Shown here one piece after another: positions 11,518 to 21,559 of a DNA stretch of 64,000 nt. The stretch is from Eutreptiella sp. 'Long Island Sound 2002' (lineage: Eukaryota > Euglenozoa > Euglenophyceae > Eutreptiales > Eutreptiaceae). Below the pieces are notes generated by a model. The model saw only the letters and a program-made list of their open reading frames with translations. It was not told the DNA's origin and searched no databases. Positions within the stretch are counted from its first letter, which is position 1; each line of letters starts with the position of its first letter. The stretch is from NCBI GenBank assembly GCA_964036045.1, contig OZ038382.1:134034442-134098441 (forward strand), in the 5' to 3' direction. Position numbers and translations under genes: made by a program.

Positions 11518-12030
11518 CCTGATGTGCCCCCTGACCTGTTAACCTGTTAACCTGTTAATTTGCGATTCCTTTCTGCGGAACTGTTTGGGGCCACTTCAAT
11601 TTCATTACTGTTTGTATATTACACTGCTGGCTGAGTGACAGCCGGAACGACAGCATGAGACAATGACAATGACAATGACAGCATGAGCACCATCCTGAGC
11701 TTGCTTTGTGAGGGTCAACGAGGGCACAAGGATGAGGCTTTGGCAGAAATTCTGTGACAGTCATGTGAAATTCGCACGAAATTCGTACGAAATTCGTACG
11801 AATTTCGTACGAATGTCACATTTTCAGAATATTCACACATTTCTATTCATGTGGAATTCGTACGAAATTCGTACGAATTTCGTACGAATTTCGTACGAAT
11901 TTCGTGCGAATCTATGTGAATTTCTTTTAATTGCATGCGAATCACAGTAGAGAGAGTGGTCCGCGGCAGGGGGATGGTAGAAACTTTGCGATGACTGCCT
12001 GCCCATTCAACAGGTCCTGTATCTCACATC
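11518..12030. repeat. Family B intergenic segment with palindromes
   Basis: The segment holds repeated CTGTTAACCTG and GACAATGACA runs (11515-11680) and a block of AATTCGTACGAA palindromes at 11763-11925, between the two genes. No coding region is supported. CAACAG|GTCC at 12009-12015 could be a 3' splice site for the transposase leader. Confidence 0.7.
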
Positions 12031-13794
12031 ATGCCACGGCCCAAGGAGCCATTCCATCTGGTAGCGGATCGTACACGACGGCGGCGCGTACAAGAGCTCC
12101 AGGAGGTTGTTTCCAAGGAGCTTGCAGCACCCTACACCGTCAAGTACCTGCCCGACACGGGGCAAATAGTGCTCACCCCCGAAACAAGAATTGTAGCCAC
12201 CGTCCAGCCCGAGCCCACCCAGGAGGAGAGGTTGATTATGGCCGTGTGGAGGATCCGGTCATTGCACCTCTCTAGGACAGAGTCCCGGTACCTGGTGGGG
12301 AGCATGACGTACGGTGTGGTATGGGACCAGGTGTACGGCATGCTCCGGCAGCTAGCGTTGCCGGAGTCCCGGGCGTTTACTGCCTATACGGGTGACGACA
12401 CGGCCATCAATGGTGCGGCCTGCTACCTACCTGACCGCATCGCCCACCTATTGAAGTGTCGACCACCACCACCCTCGGCCATCATGCAGCCCGGGGACCG
12501 ACGGCTGCATTGGTTGCCTATTGCGGTGGACGGTACATCGAGGCATGAGGCCTCGTACGTCCATTGCACGCTTGGTGGCACCGCCAGCCCCAACCAACTA
12601 TCTAGTTGGTGGCTACTAGGGGGCAGTGAAAAGTGGGACACCCTCTACGCGGCCTCCCAGGAAATTGATTTTGATGATGAGTTGCGCAAGGCCGCAACCA
12701 TAAGTTTTAAGGATACGGCAGGGACCGATAGGCAGTCCCTTTTTTTTCTGTGTGCAGATGGTAAGGCACAGGTGCTCATGGCGGGCTGCCAAAACTGGAA
12801 GGCAGAATCCCCTGGTGCCACTGTGTGTTGGGTCTGCATGCGTAACCGTGCTCTGTGCCTTGCTACCTTTGGCACAGCAAGTGCGATAGACGGCAACTGG
12901 GAACCAGCCGTTGCCATAAGTGCTATATATAGGACCATTATGAGTGATAGGCGAGTGCCTGATTATGGCCTCCATGGGGTCCTTCGTGTCCTGTTGTGTG
13001 CAGTCAACGGGTTACGGGACCTAGTTGTACAATTGACAGGGAAGGCACCGGCCACTGTGGCACGCACCATGCTGCAACCGGTTTTAGATGAGGCACGGCT
13101 TGCTGCACGAACTTGCACCCGTGCCTCATTAAATAATGACAAGGCAAACAGCAAGGGGAAGGTGAGGATGGAGTGTGCTGCTGCCATCCATTTCATGCGC
13201 AATAAGGGTGGGGAGAAGATAATAGATGCTTGCCTAGAGCAGCCTAGTGTCAGGCAGCATCAAGTAGGGGGAAAAAGTTGGGAGTCGGTGTGCAAAACGT
13301 GGTGGGAGAATTTTGCAAGCATGTGTGTATACGCGTGGCGTTCCGCATGGTTCTCCGGGGCCGACTTGGGGCGGCTCCGGAACCATAGCATAGCCATGGG
13401 CGCTGCCCACAATGAGCTCCAGTGGGGCAAACTTCTGTGGACGCATCTTTGGATCGACCACATGTATTATTTTGCAAAGAAGTGGAGAATCTTGTCAAAG
13501 TTCTCCTGCTTTGCCATGGAGGGAAGTCACCGGAGGCTGAAGCGCATGTTGCGCCACAGCGGGGGCCTAAGCCTCCTCCGGGGGAGACTAGGGGTGCAAG
13601 TGGTTGTGGACAACCACACCATTGACGATAGCCTTTGGTTGCATGGGTGGGATGCGACCAAAAGGGCTCAACATGGGCAAGGGCCCATAAGTGTACAAAC
13701 GTATGCAAGCCGCACAAGAAGACGGCTTCTAACCGACATGCAGCACCTTCAGACTCTACAGCGGCGGTTCCGGTGCCGCAAGAGACGGACATGA
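12031..13794 (+). CDS. Family B transposase (DDE-type candidate)
   Basis: An uninterrupted 587-codon frame runs from ATG to TGA. Candidate catalytic acids are Asp167 in LPIAVDGTS, Asp243 in FLCADGKAQV and Glu497 in SCFAMEGSHRRLKR. A CWVC knuckle (266-269) follows the second Asp, and a WTHLWIDH segment precedes the Glu. The family A transposase has the same order and spacing (Asp134, Asp218, CWNC 230-233, WVHWVVCH, Glu455), so the two belong to one superfamily. I could not place it in a named superfamily. TET/JBP-linked KDZ elements are a possible relative because they also pair oxygenases with transposases, but the 2-bp duplication is a point of caution. This is the best preserved gene of the nest. 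Confidence 0.7.
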   Translation: MPRPKEPFHLVADRTRRRRVQELQEVVSKELAAPYTVKYLPDTGQIVLTPETRIVATVQPEPTQEERLIMAVWRIRSLHLSRTESRYLVGSMTYGVVWDQVYGMLRQLALPESRAFTAYTGDDTAINGAACYLPDRIAHLLKCRPPPPSAIMQPGDRRLHWLPIAVDGTSRHEASYVHCTLGGTASPNQLSSWWLLGGSEKWDTLYAASQEIDFDDELRKAATISFKDTAGTDRQSLFFLCADGKAQVLMAGCQNWKAESPGATVCWVCMRNRALCLATFGTASAIDGNWEPAVAISAIYRTIMSDRRVPDYGLHGVLRVLLCAVNGLRDLVVQLTGKAPATVARTMLQPVLDEARLAARTCTRASLNNDKANSKGKVRMECAAAIHFMRNKGGEKIIDACLEQPSVRQHQVGGKSWESVCKTWWENFASMCVYAWRSAWFSGADLGRLRNHSIAMGAAHNELQWGKLLWTHLWIDHMYYFAKKWRILSKFSCFAMEGSHRRLKRMLRHSGGLSLLRGRLGVQVVVDNHTIDDSLWLHGWDATKRAQHGQGPISVQTYASRTRRRLLTDMQHLQTLQRRFRCRKRRT

Positions 13795-14256
13795 GATGAC
13801 CTTACGAACCCAGACCATTGTTGCCTGTGACCGGGGTGCATGCTGGGGGGCTTACTAGGGGTGTGAGGACAAATCTGGGGGTGCACACGGGTAACATTTG
13901 TGTAAATTCACGTGAATTCACGTGAATTCACGTGAAATTCGTACGAAATTCGTACGAAATTCGTACGAATTTCACGTGAATTCACGTGAATTCACGCCTG
14001 TGAATCGGCTACAGGCTTGCCGGGTTCCGGCACCTCTCGTTTTGGGCACGGTGCGGTCATGATGCATGCTTTTGGGGCGGGACTTTCATTGGATGATGCG
14101 TAACAAAGCTAGGGGAGGAATTTTGGCCCCTCAAAGCCCTTGAAATGAACCAAGAATATGGCATTTTCCCCCAAAAACCTCAATTTTTGGGTAAATTCAC
14201 GTGAAATTCACGCAATTATTCAAACGGCCACTTAACGGCCGTTCACGAAGGGTACA
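13795..14256. repeat. Family B right subterminal region
   Basis: Tandem GTGAATTCAC and TTCGTACGAA palindromes occupy 13910-13996 and again 14190-14210, ahead of the right terminus at 14241-14256. The sequence between them is noncoding. Confidence 0.75.
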
Positions 14257-15001
14257 GTCCATTGGGGCCCATAGTGTCACACGGAGTGCACCCCCACCCC
14301 AAGGGTTCGGGATTCAGGGCAGTGGGAGTCAGGGCAGTCAGTCCGCCTCCCCAGCACGTGGCCTGCCCCCAAAGCCGGCAAGACTACCCCCTTCCAACCC
14401 CGCCCGTGCAGCTTTATGCCGAGAGTTGGTGTACCGCAAGGTGCACATCTTGGGTGTACAAGTGCACAATGTGCAGTTTGGGGCTACAAGGACACGCAGG
14501 CAGGGGAAGGATTGGTGCCGTGCGCGCTTGTGCAGCGGCAATGAAAGGCAAAGGGAGCTAATTTGCCTTTCAAATGCACATGCGCATGCGAATTTTCCAA
14601 GGTGGTTCCATTGGACCACCATTCAAGTGGTACAATGCCATACTTCACAAAGAATGCCGGGCCATCGCCATATGAGGGATCCTTCTCCGCTTTCCGCCAT
14701 CTGCGTTGTCGGGGCGCATAGTGGTGGGGAGGTCTGTGTTGAAACAGGTGGAGTGCTCCATAGTCCCATGCAAGGGACCCCGATGCGGTTGGATGTACAT
14801 GGAGGTGGTGTTGTGGATGCAAAGGCCTACAGGGGCTGGCCGGGTGTGGTTTTCAACTCCAAAGCCCACCACTGGCCTGCCCGATGGAGGGGGGAGCGCC
14901 ATGCCATTGTTTTCTACGATGGGTGCAACACAGATTACCTCCTCAATGAGTCTGTTGATGAGTTATTGGCCTATGGCTTTCGTCCTTGGGGCCACTAGTG
15001 A
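14257..15001 (+). CDS. Family A oxygenase gene, 3' part with PWWP/Tudor-like end (inner copy)
   Basis: This is the continuation of 7722 after the family B insertion; the outer copy shows the uninterrupted join at about 17995. The open frame encodes AHSVTRSAPPPQG, a Pro/Ser linker, LVYRKVHILGVQVHNVQFG, and a C-terminal segment DAKAYRGWPGVVF...HAIVFYDG...LLAYGF. That last pattern (GWPGVV, then V-x-F-x-DG, then a closing hydrophobic strand) resembles PWWP/Tudor chromatin-reader modules. The frame ends TAG TGA (14996-15001), so it terminates under either code. The reader assignment is tentative. Confidence 0.55.
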
Positions 15002-15007
15002 GCACCG

Positions 15008-15080
15008 TATACTACCAGTATACCTCCGAGTATACGGCCGTATACCTGGAAGTATACGGCCGTATACTCGAAGTATACGG
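15008..15080. repeat. Family A palindromes, intergenic block
   Basis: Two full GTATACGGCCGTATAC copies plus half sites lie between the oxygenase and transposase genes of A-inner. The same block is at 26240-26300 in the outer copy. Confidence 0.85.
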
Positions 15081-15204
15081 CGAAAGATTTGTGCTAAATC
15101 GTACATGTTGTGCGCCTATTGCATGCGCCTGTGTGCACGGTTTCGCTGGGCAACTGGCCCACATATGCCCGGCACATCTGTCCACAGCAATTATTGTAAG
15201 CAAT

Positions 15205-15427
15205 ATGTTTGCAAATGCCCATCCGAAGGAGAAGGGGCTTTGTTTGGAGAGCATTTAAGATTTTTGTGAGGGAATCAAACGCCGGCATTTGACCCCCTAT
15301 GCAGTATGTGCTCCGCATCCACAAACGTCAACGCCAGCACCCTATTTTGTTTCACATGTTATGGCCCACCCTGTTTTTTTTACAATAGGATTGCGGGGAA
15401 AGAGGGCAACGGCAAAGACGTTTGTGG
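15205..15427 (+). CDS. Possible upstream coding part of the family A transposase
   Basis: From ATG 15205 the frame reads MFANAHPKEKGLCLESI, then TAA at 15256-15258, then DFCEGIK and onward. In the outer copy the same protein (26435-26659) has CAA Gln at the TAA position. A 1-base loss in the T run near 15374 shifts the frame before the main ORF. Whether this is a separate exon or a continuous N-terminus is unclear. Confidence 0.4.
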
Positions 15428-17029
15428 ATGCAATCGGTAGCATCAGCATTGCTTGGTGACGATGTACTTTTGCGACCCCATGCCCAAGGCCTCATGATTA
15501 TTTTAAAAGATGGTGAGGTGGATGTGGCCGACAAGGAGGCAATTAACCTACTCCGATGGATGCGGCGGCACCACCTTTCCATCCGGGCATTGAAGGGTTG
15601 CGTGAGGACCACATGCACTTGGGACCATGTGATGGCAATGCGTAAGACCCTCACACCTTACCCGTCCAAGGGGAGGGTATTGGAGGTGGCCACTAAAGGG
15701 GGCACCCGGACATGTGGGGTGGTGGAATTCCATGATATCATCACCACCATGGTTGCATGTGCCCATGCCGAAGACAGCATTCGGAAGTATGAGGAGAGTA
15801 CACATTTGGCCGTTGTAATCCGTTCTGATGCCACTATTTTTCATAATGCCAGTGCCACACGTTGTGACGTGTTTGTGGACCTATGGGAGGATAGGGGGGC
15901 ACACCATGATGGTCAGGCATGGGCCTCATGGTGGGTTTTTGATGGGGGGGACGATATGGCCCATCTGCAAAGGATGGATGCCGTGGGGAAATTGAATGAC
16001 CAAGTCAAAAAACTTGAAGCAGAGGGCGGCATAGAAATTGGGGGTACTCCCAAAAAATTATTGTTTTTTAAAAGTGGGGATGGGAAAGTCATGATGTCGG
16101 GTTCGTGTGGGAAATGTTGGAATTGCAATCTCAAGTATGACCAATTTCAAGCCCATTTGTTTGCAATTGCAGATTTTCCAGTCCTTCCTCGCATTGGGTC
16201 TCTTATGTCTTGCATCCCTCATGTCCGCAATGTTGGAGATGTGGCACATTGTTGTGCAAGGGTGGGGACAGGCATTGGGAGACGTCTCAAGGACAGCGCC
16301 CGCACATGGGGTTCAACAGGAGCTCTAAGGGCCGTGTCCCATTTCATTTCTAACCTCCGGCAAGAAGCAAAGCACATCCCTGTGGCTGAGAGAGTGATGG
16401 GTGCTCCCTCGAAAGAGAAGGAACACACTCTCGACATTAACGCCTCCCGTCTTTTTTTCCAAACACCTGAGTTGCACGCCGAGTTGGTGCGCATTGTTGC
16501 AATGTATTGTAGCCATGTTGTGAAGTGGGAGGGCAACAAGTGGCTCAAAACCAGTGCCGTCCTGCACCTCATGTTGCAGGCCCGTTACTACATGCAAAAG
16601 ATTTGGCGCCAGGTGCGTCTTGTTCCCATGGATCAACGCCAACGTTATGCATCCATGGTTACACCATTCACCAAGGCATGGGGGGCATTGGGGTGGAGTG
16701 TTCCGGTTTGGGTGCATTGGGTGGTGTGCCACAGTGGGGCACACCTCCAAAGGTGGGGGAATTTTATTAAGTTTTCCTCCATTCCCACGGAATGGAGGAA
16801 CAAAAGTTTTAAAATGGACATCCGCCATTGTTTTCAAGGGTGGAAGCTTAGCAAGCCTTATGTCACCCGATGGGGACTAAGGCATGCTCTGCACCTGGAT
16901 GCCCTTGATTGGGGCATCCGGTTGTGGTTTGGGGAAAAGGGTTTGGGTAGAGAGGGGATCAAGTTTGGCATGCAACGCATGCGGAAGAAGCATCGTGCAC
17001 CAAAGCACGTGTAGGTATATATCATGTGA
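15428..17029 (+). CDS. Family A transposase (DDE-type candidate), inner copy
   Basis: From ATG 15428 the frame is open for 528 codons to TAG at 17012; under a TAG = Gln code it would end at TGA 17027-17029. Landmarks are Asp134 (VVIRSDATIF), Asp218 (FKSGDGKVMMSG), a CWNC knuckle at 230-233, WVHWVVCHSGAHLQRW near 428-443 and Glu455 (SSIPTEWRNKSFKMD), followed by a conserved basic C-terminus. The outer copy (26641-28225) has the same residues but several frameshifts. It probably acts on the TATGGTGAGC termini. The superfamily is shared with the family B transposase. Confidence 0.7.
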
Positions 17030-17559
17030 TGTGCAATATGCGTAAGTGTGTATATTAGGTATATATAACATGGGGAAGTGGATCACATTTGACGTTTCGC
17101 ATGGGGCATCAAACAAGGTTGCTTCTTGTGGTCTTCTGCTTTGCTCATATGGTGCTCTTTTGTGTGTACAATGTGTTTGGGGGTTGCAGGGTCATGAGTA
17201 AATGCAAGGGGGGGGGTAGGTGATGAGAATGGTGGCATGGGTGGGAGGCAGAAAGTCCCCGTATACTCCAAGTATACGGCCGTATACTTCTGAGTATACG
17301 GCCGTATACTCCGAAGTATACGGCAAGAATACTTCTTCAATACTTCGAGTATACTGACAAATACCTCAAAAAGTGTAGATTGCCACACACAGGTGTGGGT
17401 GTATGGAATTGGCTTTCTGGTTTTTTGACCCCCCCCCCTATTTTCAGGGTGCTAAACTCATTTTTTTATATCTCATGGGCACACGGAATGACTAGGTACA
17501 TGTGCCAAAATGGCTGTTTTGGGGGGGTATTCTTGGTATGCCAGGTTATGCTCACCATA
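17030..17559. repeat. Family A right subterminal region and terminus (inner copy)
   Basis: Palindromes GTATACGGCCGTATAC and near copies occupy 17262-17345. The right terminal repeat is 17526-17559. The segment is noncoding and is closely matched by 34728-35128 in the outer copy. Confidence 0.8.
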
Positions 17560-18741
17560 CACCCGGAAGGCCCCCAAGCCTTCTGGCTCTGCTGCTGCTG
17601 CTGCTGTCGCTGTGGGCTCGGGGGGGCTTGGGGGGTGGAGGGGATTGAGGCAGCTCCCCGCCGTGGCGCATGCGAGGCCTTGGGGGACCTCGCTGTGCCA
17701 ACCACCACTGACGTTGTCAGTGTGGTGGTGGCGGGCTTGGGGAAGTCCCGGCTAAACATCTCCAAGGAGATGACAGAGATCAGCCGGACTTCCCTGACCT
17801 CCTTGAGGGAGGCCATTGCCTCCCTCAAGGAGGAGTTGAAGGTTGCCCATGCTTAGGGTGACGCCAAGGATAGGAGGATCGTGGACCTGGAGGCCAAGTT
17901 GGCCGAGGCCACCTTAAGTGCCCATGAGTGGCGTCTCAAGGCCAAGGATTTGGAAACGCAACTCCAAGCGGCCAAGGCCAATGAGGAATGGGCGAGGTAC
18001 ATTGTTGCCCATAGTGTCACACGGTCTGCACCCCCACCCCAAGGGTCCGGGAGTCAGGGGAGTGGGAGTCAGGTTAGTCAATCTCCCTCCCCAGCACGTG
18101 GCCTGCCCCCAAAGCCGGCAAGACTACCCCCTTCCAACCCCGCCCTTGCAGCTTTGTGCCGAGAGTTGGTGTACCGCAAGGTGCACATCTTGGGTGTACA
18201 AGTGCACAATGTGCAGTTTGGGGCTACAGGGACACGCAGGCATGGGAAGGATTGGGGCTGTGCGCTTGTGCAGCGGGAATGAAAGGCAAAGGGAGCTAAT
18301 TTGCCTTTCAAATGCACATGCGCATGCAAATTTTCAAAGGTGGTTCCATTTGTCCACCATTCAAGTGGTACAATGCAGTACCTCACAAAGAATGCCGGGC
18401 CATCGCCATATGAGGGATCCTTCTCCTCTTTCCACCATTTGCGTTGTGGCAGCACATACTGGAGGGGAGGTTTGTGTTGAATCAAGTGGAGTGCTCCATA
18501 GTCCCACGCAAGGGACCCCAATGCGGTTAGATGTATATGGAGGTGGTGTTGTGGATGCTAAGTCGTACAAGGGCTGGCCGGGAGTGGTTTTGAACTGCAA
18601 AGCCTACCATGGGCCTGCCCCACGGAGGAGGGAGCGCTATGCTACTGTTTTGTACAATGGTGGCAACACATATTACCTCCCTGATGAATCTATTGAAGAC
18701 TTATTGGCCTATGCCTTTCGTCTTTGGGGCCACTAGGGAGC
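17560..18741 (+). pseudogene. Family A oxygenase gene, outer copy, 3' part
   Basis: The gene resumes immediately after A-inner: Ala/Gly linker, coiled coil (LNISKEMTEISRTSLTSLRE region near 17750-17980), then the Pro-rich linker and the PWWP/Tudor-like end (GWPGVVLNCKAYHG...YATVLYNGGN...LLAYAF). A TAG at 17854 stands where the inner copy has GAG (Glu). A frameshift near 18260 separates the linker from the reader segment. It ends GH-TAG at 18736 and is then broken by the next insertion. Confidence 0.7.
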
Positions 18742-19049
18742 ACGGTACACATGTACCACCGGTGCCCAGCATAGAACATTGGAAGAGAGACCAATATCGT
18801 CCCTTTTCCGGTGGCAATTTTAGGAAATCCGTACCAACGCGCATGCGATATGCTTCGGTCCGCTGCTTGGAAGTTTTCGAAAAACCCTTGGAAAGATGCT
18901 CGGAAGTTTTGGCAGCCAGATCGGCCCCCCCAAGCACAACCGATATCGGTAGGAATGTTCTATGGACTTCTCAGCTGACCGTGCCAAGGGAGCTCGGAAG
19001 AAATTTTTTAGCGGGAATCCAGTGGGACTTTGGTTGGATGCTTGGTGCC

Positions 19050-19310
19050 TATCTGAGCTGCAAGATGCCATGGAGAACAATACGTTGAAGCTAATGGTTG
19101 TCTACCCTTTGTCTGCTTTGCCTACAAAGTTGCATGGAGAACATTGTGCTCAAGCTTATGATTGCTGCCCCTTTGAGCTCCTTTGTGAATCTGCACTTTT
19201 GGTTTTGACATGTGCAATGCCAGTTTGATCCTTGGTGCCTGCTTTGCCTACAAACTTGCATGGAGAACAATGTACTCAAGCTTATGACTGTTTGCCCTTT
19301 GTGCCTTGTG
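19050..19310 (+). repeat. Three imperfect tandem units of about 100 bp
   Basis: Units centred on CATGGAGAACA (19069, 19133 and 19260) are each preceded by TTTGCCTACAAA or a variant and followed by CTCAAGCTTATGA or CGTTGAAGCTAATGG. They are noncoding. Confidence 0.6.
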
Positions 19311-19465
19311 AAGCTTTGTGCCTGCTTTTGTGGTTTTCTTTTTGCATGTGTGTCGCTTTTTCATCTTGGCCCCTTTGAGTAGACTCACTATTGTACTGGT
19401 AGCCAAGGTAGTGCCGCTAGTGCCTTGTCTTCGTCCGCTCAGCCCCCCCCCCCCAGCCCGTTCAG

Positions 19466-20012
19466 CAGCTTTGTGAACCAGATTTGGAGTTTGAGGGCGA
19501 GCTCATTGACGCGGACACAGCCAATGCTGAAGTGCCCGAACCGGGTGATACACAACCGCCCCTCCAACACGCCTTGGCAGCACTGTGCCTGCGGCATAAG
19601 CCGTCAGAGTCCATTGAACCAAGGATGCTAAGGGTTTTTTTTAGAGAGGGTCGTCCCTGATGCATACCGCATCCGGCCGAAGGATACCTTGCTGGCTATG
19701 CCGATGCATAAACATTTTTCAATCCCAGTCTTGACGACACGGGAGGCTGTGGGCAAGACAAGCCCCAGCAAACATGAAACTTCTTACGGTGTACAATACA
19801 GAAACCTTTGCATTGTTGGTCCGGATGCGAAATGCAACACGCACCGGACCTTTGCACAGGAATCTGATGAGAGGCTGTGTGTACATTACATGTACTTGAA
19901 ATCAATACTGTCCACACACCCGGACAGTACCATTCGCGAGTTAAAGTGGAGGCAGAGCGATGTAGTTACTTGGTTCAAAGAGGCCAAGGTGAAAAGCGGT
20001 CCAAAAAAGTAG
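19466..20012 (+). pseudogene. Unidentified gene fragment with one frameshift
   Basis: Coding-like sequence QLCEPDLEFEGELIDADTAN starts after a pyrimidine-rich tract at 19447-19458. It shifts frame in the T run at 19636-19643 and continues as DAYRIRPKDTLLAMPMHKHF to STIRELKWRQSDVVTWF, ending at TAG 20010. A relative of its last 30 residues is encoded on the minus strand at 25652-25846. I do not recognise the family. Confidence 0.4.
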
Positions 20013-20099
20013 TTACCTGCAATGTGCAGTTCTCCCCCCTCTCATTTATTCATGTTCCGTTGGAGGTTTTCAGGGTTATCATAAACGATGCCTTCTGTA

Positions 20100-20180
20100 T
20101 GTCGCCCAGGTCTGGCAGTTTCAAATAACACCGGGCTCAAAATCATGAAAGTCGGGCGCCTGGGCGAAATCTCGCCCAGC
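20100..20180 (-). repeat. Inverted remnant of family C with its palindrome
   Basis: This stretch is the reverse complement of about 31146-31215 in family C, including the palindrome CTGGGCGAAATCTCGCCCAG. It marks another family C-related insertion or capture. Confidence 0.6.
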
Positions 20181-20533
20181 CGGAAGCACAATAGCATATA
20201 ATACAATCAAATCAATCCCAACCCTGTGTACTCCGTCCCAACTCCTCTTCCTCATGAAGGCTTTTTTGGAAAGCCCCGACCTGTAGCTCTCACCAAAACT
20301 ATCGTTTGCTGTGTAAACGGTGGTTTCTGTGTTGGCTCCCAGCCTGACTGTATGTTACACAGATTATTTATTGTTTGTTAGGGCTAGACAGCCTAGTGGC
20401 CTTGCATCGGACTGTTGTTTTGTTCTTCTTTCTCCTCTTACTTCCGTAACCGACTGTGTTGGCAAAGAGTGCCAACACATATTTTGTTGCGCAGAGCTCG
20501 AGTTCTTAATCGACATCGACCTCTACCGCTGAT

Positions 20534-21539
20534 ATGCCGTCGGACAACAGCAATAAGAAGCGCCCTGCGGAGGAAGAGCTTGAGTTGGCGGCAGTACGGG
20601 CGTTCATCGAGCACGCTTTCCCACTATGGGTGACCAGGGTATCGCCGGATAAGCTCGCCAACGGCGTGGCTGAGCTGTCGGTTCGATGGTTCCAGGCTGG
20701 CCACAATGTACCACAAGAGTCAAATGCCTTCAAGACCCTACGAACTATGGACATCCCACCAGAGAAGATACTGGACATTCTGTTCGCCTGGGAGGAGGTA
20801 CACAAATCCCGATACCTACCAGAGACTGGCAAATTTGTACCACTGAGACCGGCCAGTGGATCGCGCAAGTCATCCACATCCGAGTCCCAGAAGAAGTCGT
20901 CTATAAGAATCCTGGAGTCCAAGATCGAGTCAACTGGAAAAGGGGTTGGCTAAGGCAGAGAAAGAGAGATCCCGGTCAAGCAGGGAGCACTAGCTTGCCC
21001 TCCCCCTCACGGTGCAAACGATCCACGACTATAGAGACTCCACCACTGGCCTGACTGGATGGATGATTGATGTCCTGGACATGGTGTCGAGTGCTGTCGA
21101 AGAAAACATCCTGGATGACCCTCCTATGGTCCAGGCCAGTGACATTTGGGCCTTGGTGGTGAAGGCCCAAAAGCAGTATGAGCGCAAGTACGCCAGGTTC
21201 GGTAAGGGGTCTAAGACCTCTAAGAAAAAGCGACGATCCAAGTCCCGATCGCCCAGGAGGTCGAGATCCGACAGGGGGCAACGACACCGTCGCTCCAGAT
21301 CCCGCTCACGTTCCAACTCTGGATGTGCCCGTTCAGAATTTGTCGAATCGTCAGGGGACGATACCGAGGTCGAGTACTGCTATCGTGGGAAGTTCCGATT
21401 CTGCGAGATCGATGGAATTGAGTATGTTGTCTCTGTCAGCGGCAAACGGTGGCGCACCGACCGTCCCCCGCCCGGCGATTGCGACTTCTGCGGAGGGCGC
21501 CATTTGGAGTGGAAATGCTCCCGGCGTCACAGGCGATGA
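20534..21539 (+). CDS. DIRS-like gag with CCHC knuckle (two frames)
   Basis: ATG 20534 opens MPSDNSNKKRPAEEELELAA; frame breaks near 20945 separate it from 21012-21539. The second part has an Arg/Ser-rich basic region (KKKRRSKSRSPRRSRSDRG) and a zinc knuckle CDFCGGRHLEWKC just before TGA 21537. It is a nucleic-acid-binding structural protein by analogy with DIRS gag. Confidence 0.6.
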
Positions 21540-21559
21540 AGCGGCTCCTCAGGATCCAG

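Larger units (their letters stand above)
7723..14256. mobile_element. Family B DNA transposon
   Basis: Terminal inverted repeats TGTACCCTTCGTGAAC lie at 7723 and, complementary, end at 14256. The next bases (GGCCGTTTGAAT) also pair imperfectly. The target duplication is GT (7721-7722 and 14257-14258); the unoccupied paralogous site at 17990-18010 in the outer family A gene supports this. The 6.5 kb element encodes an oxygenase-like gene (8070-11517) and a transposase (12031-13794) on the plus strand. It repeats TTCGTACGAA and GTGAATTCAC palindromes at both ends, in the intron and between the genes. Its architecture copies that of family A despite little nucleotide similarity. Confidence 0.85.
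3598..17559. mobile_element. Family A DNA transposon, inner copy
   Basis: Inverted termini begin TATGGTGAGCATAACCTGG at 3598 and end with the complementary sequence at 17559. About 34 bp match with one or two mismatches. The flanking dinucleotide CA (3596-3597, 17560-17561) looks like a 2-bp target duplication, because the paralogous unoccupied site near 7268 reads CCACCCGGAAGG. The element carries an oxygenase-like gene (4129-7722, continued 14257-15001) and a transposase gene (15428-17029), both on the plus strand. It contains the nested family B element 7723-14256; without it the length is about 7.4 kb. It landed inside the oxygenase gene of another family A copy. Confidence 0.85.
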
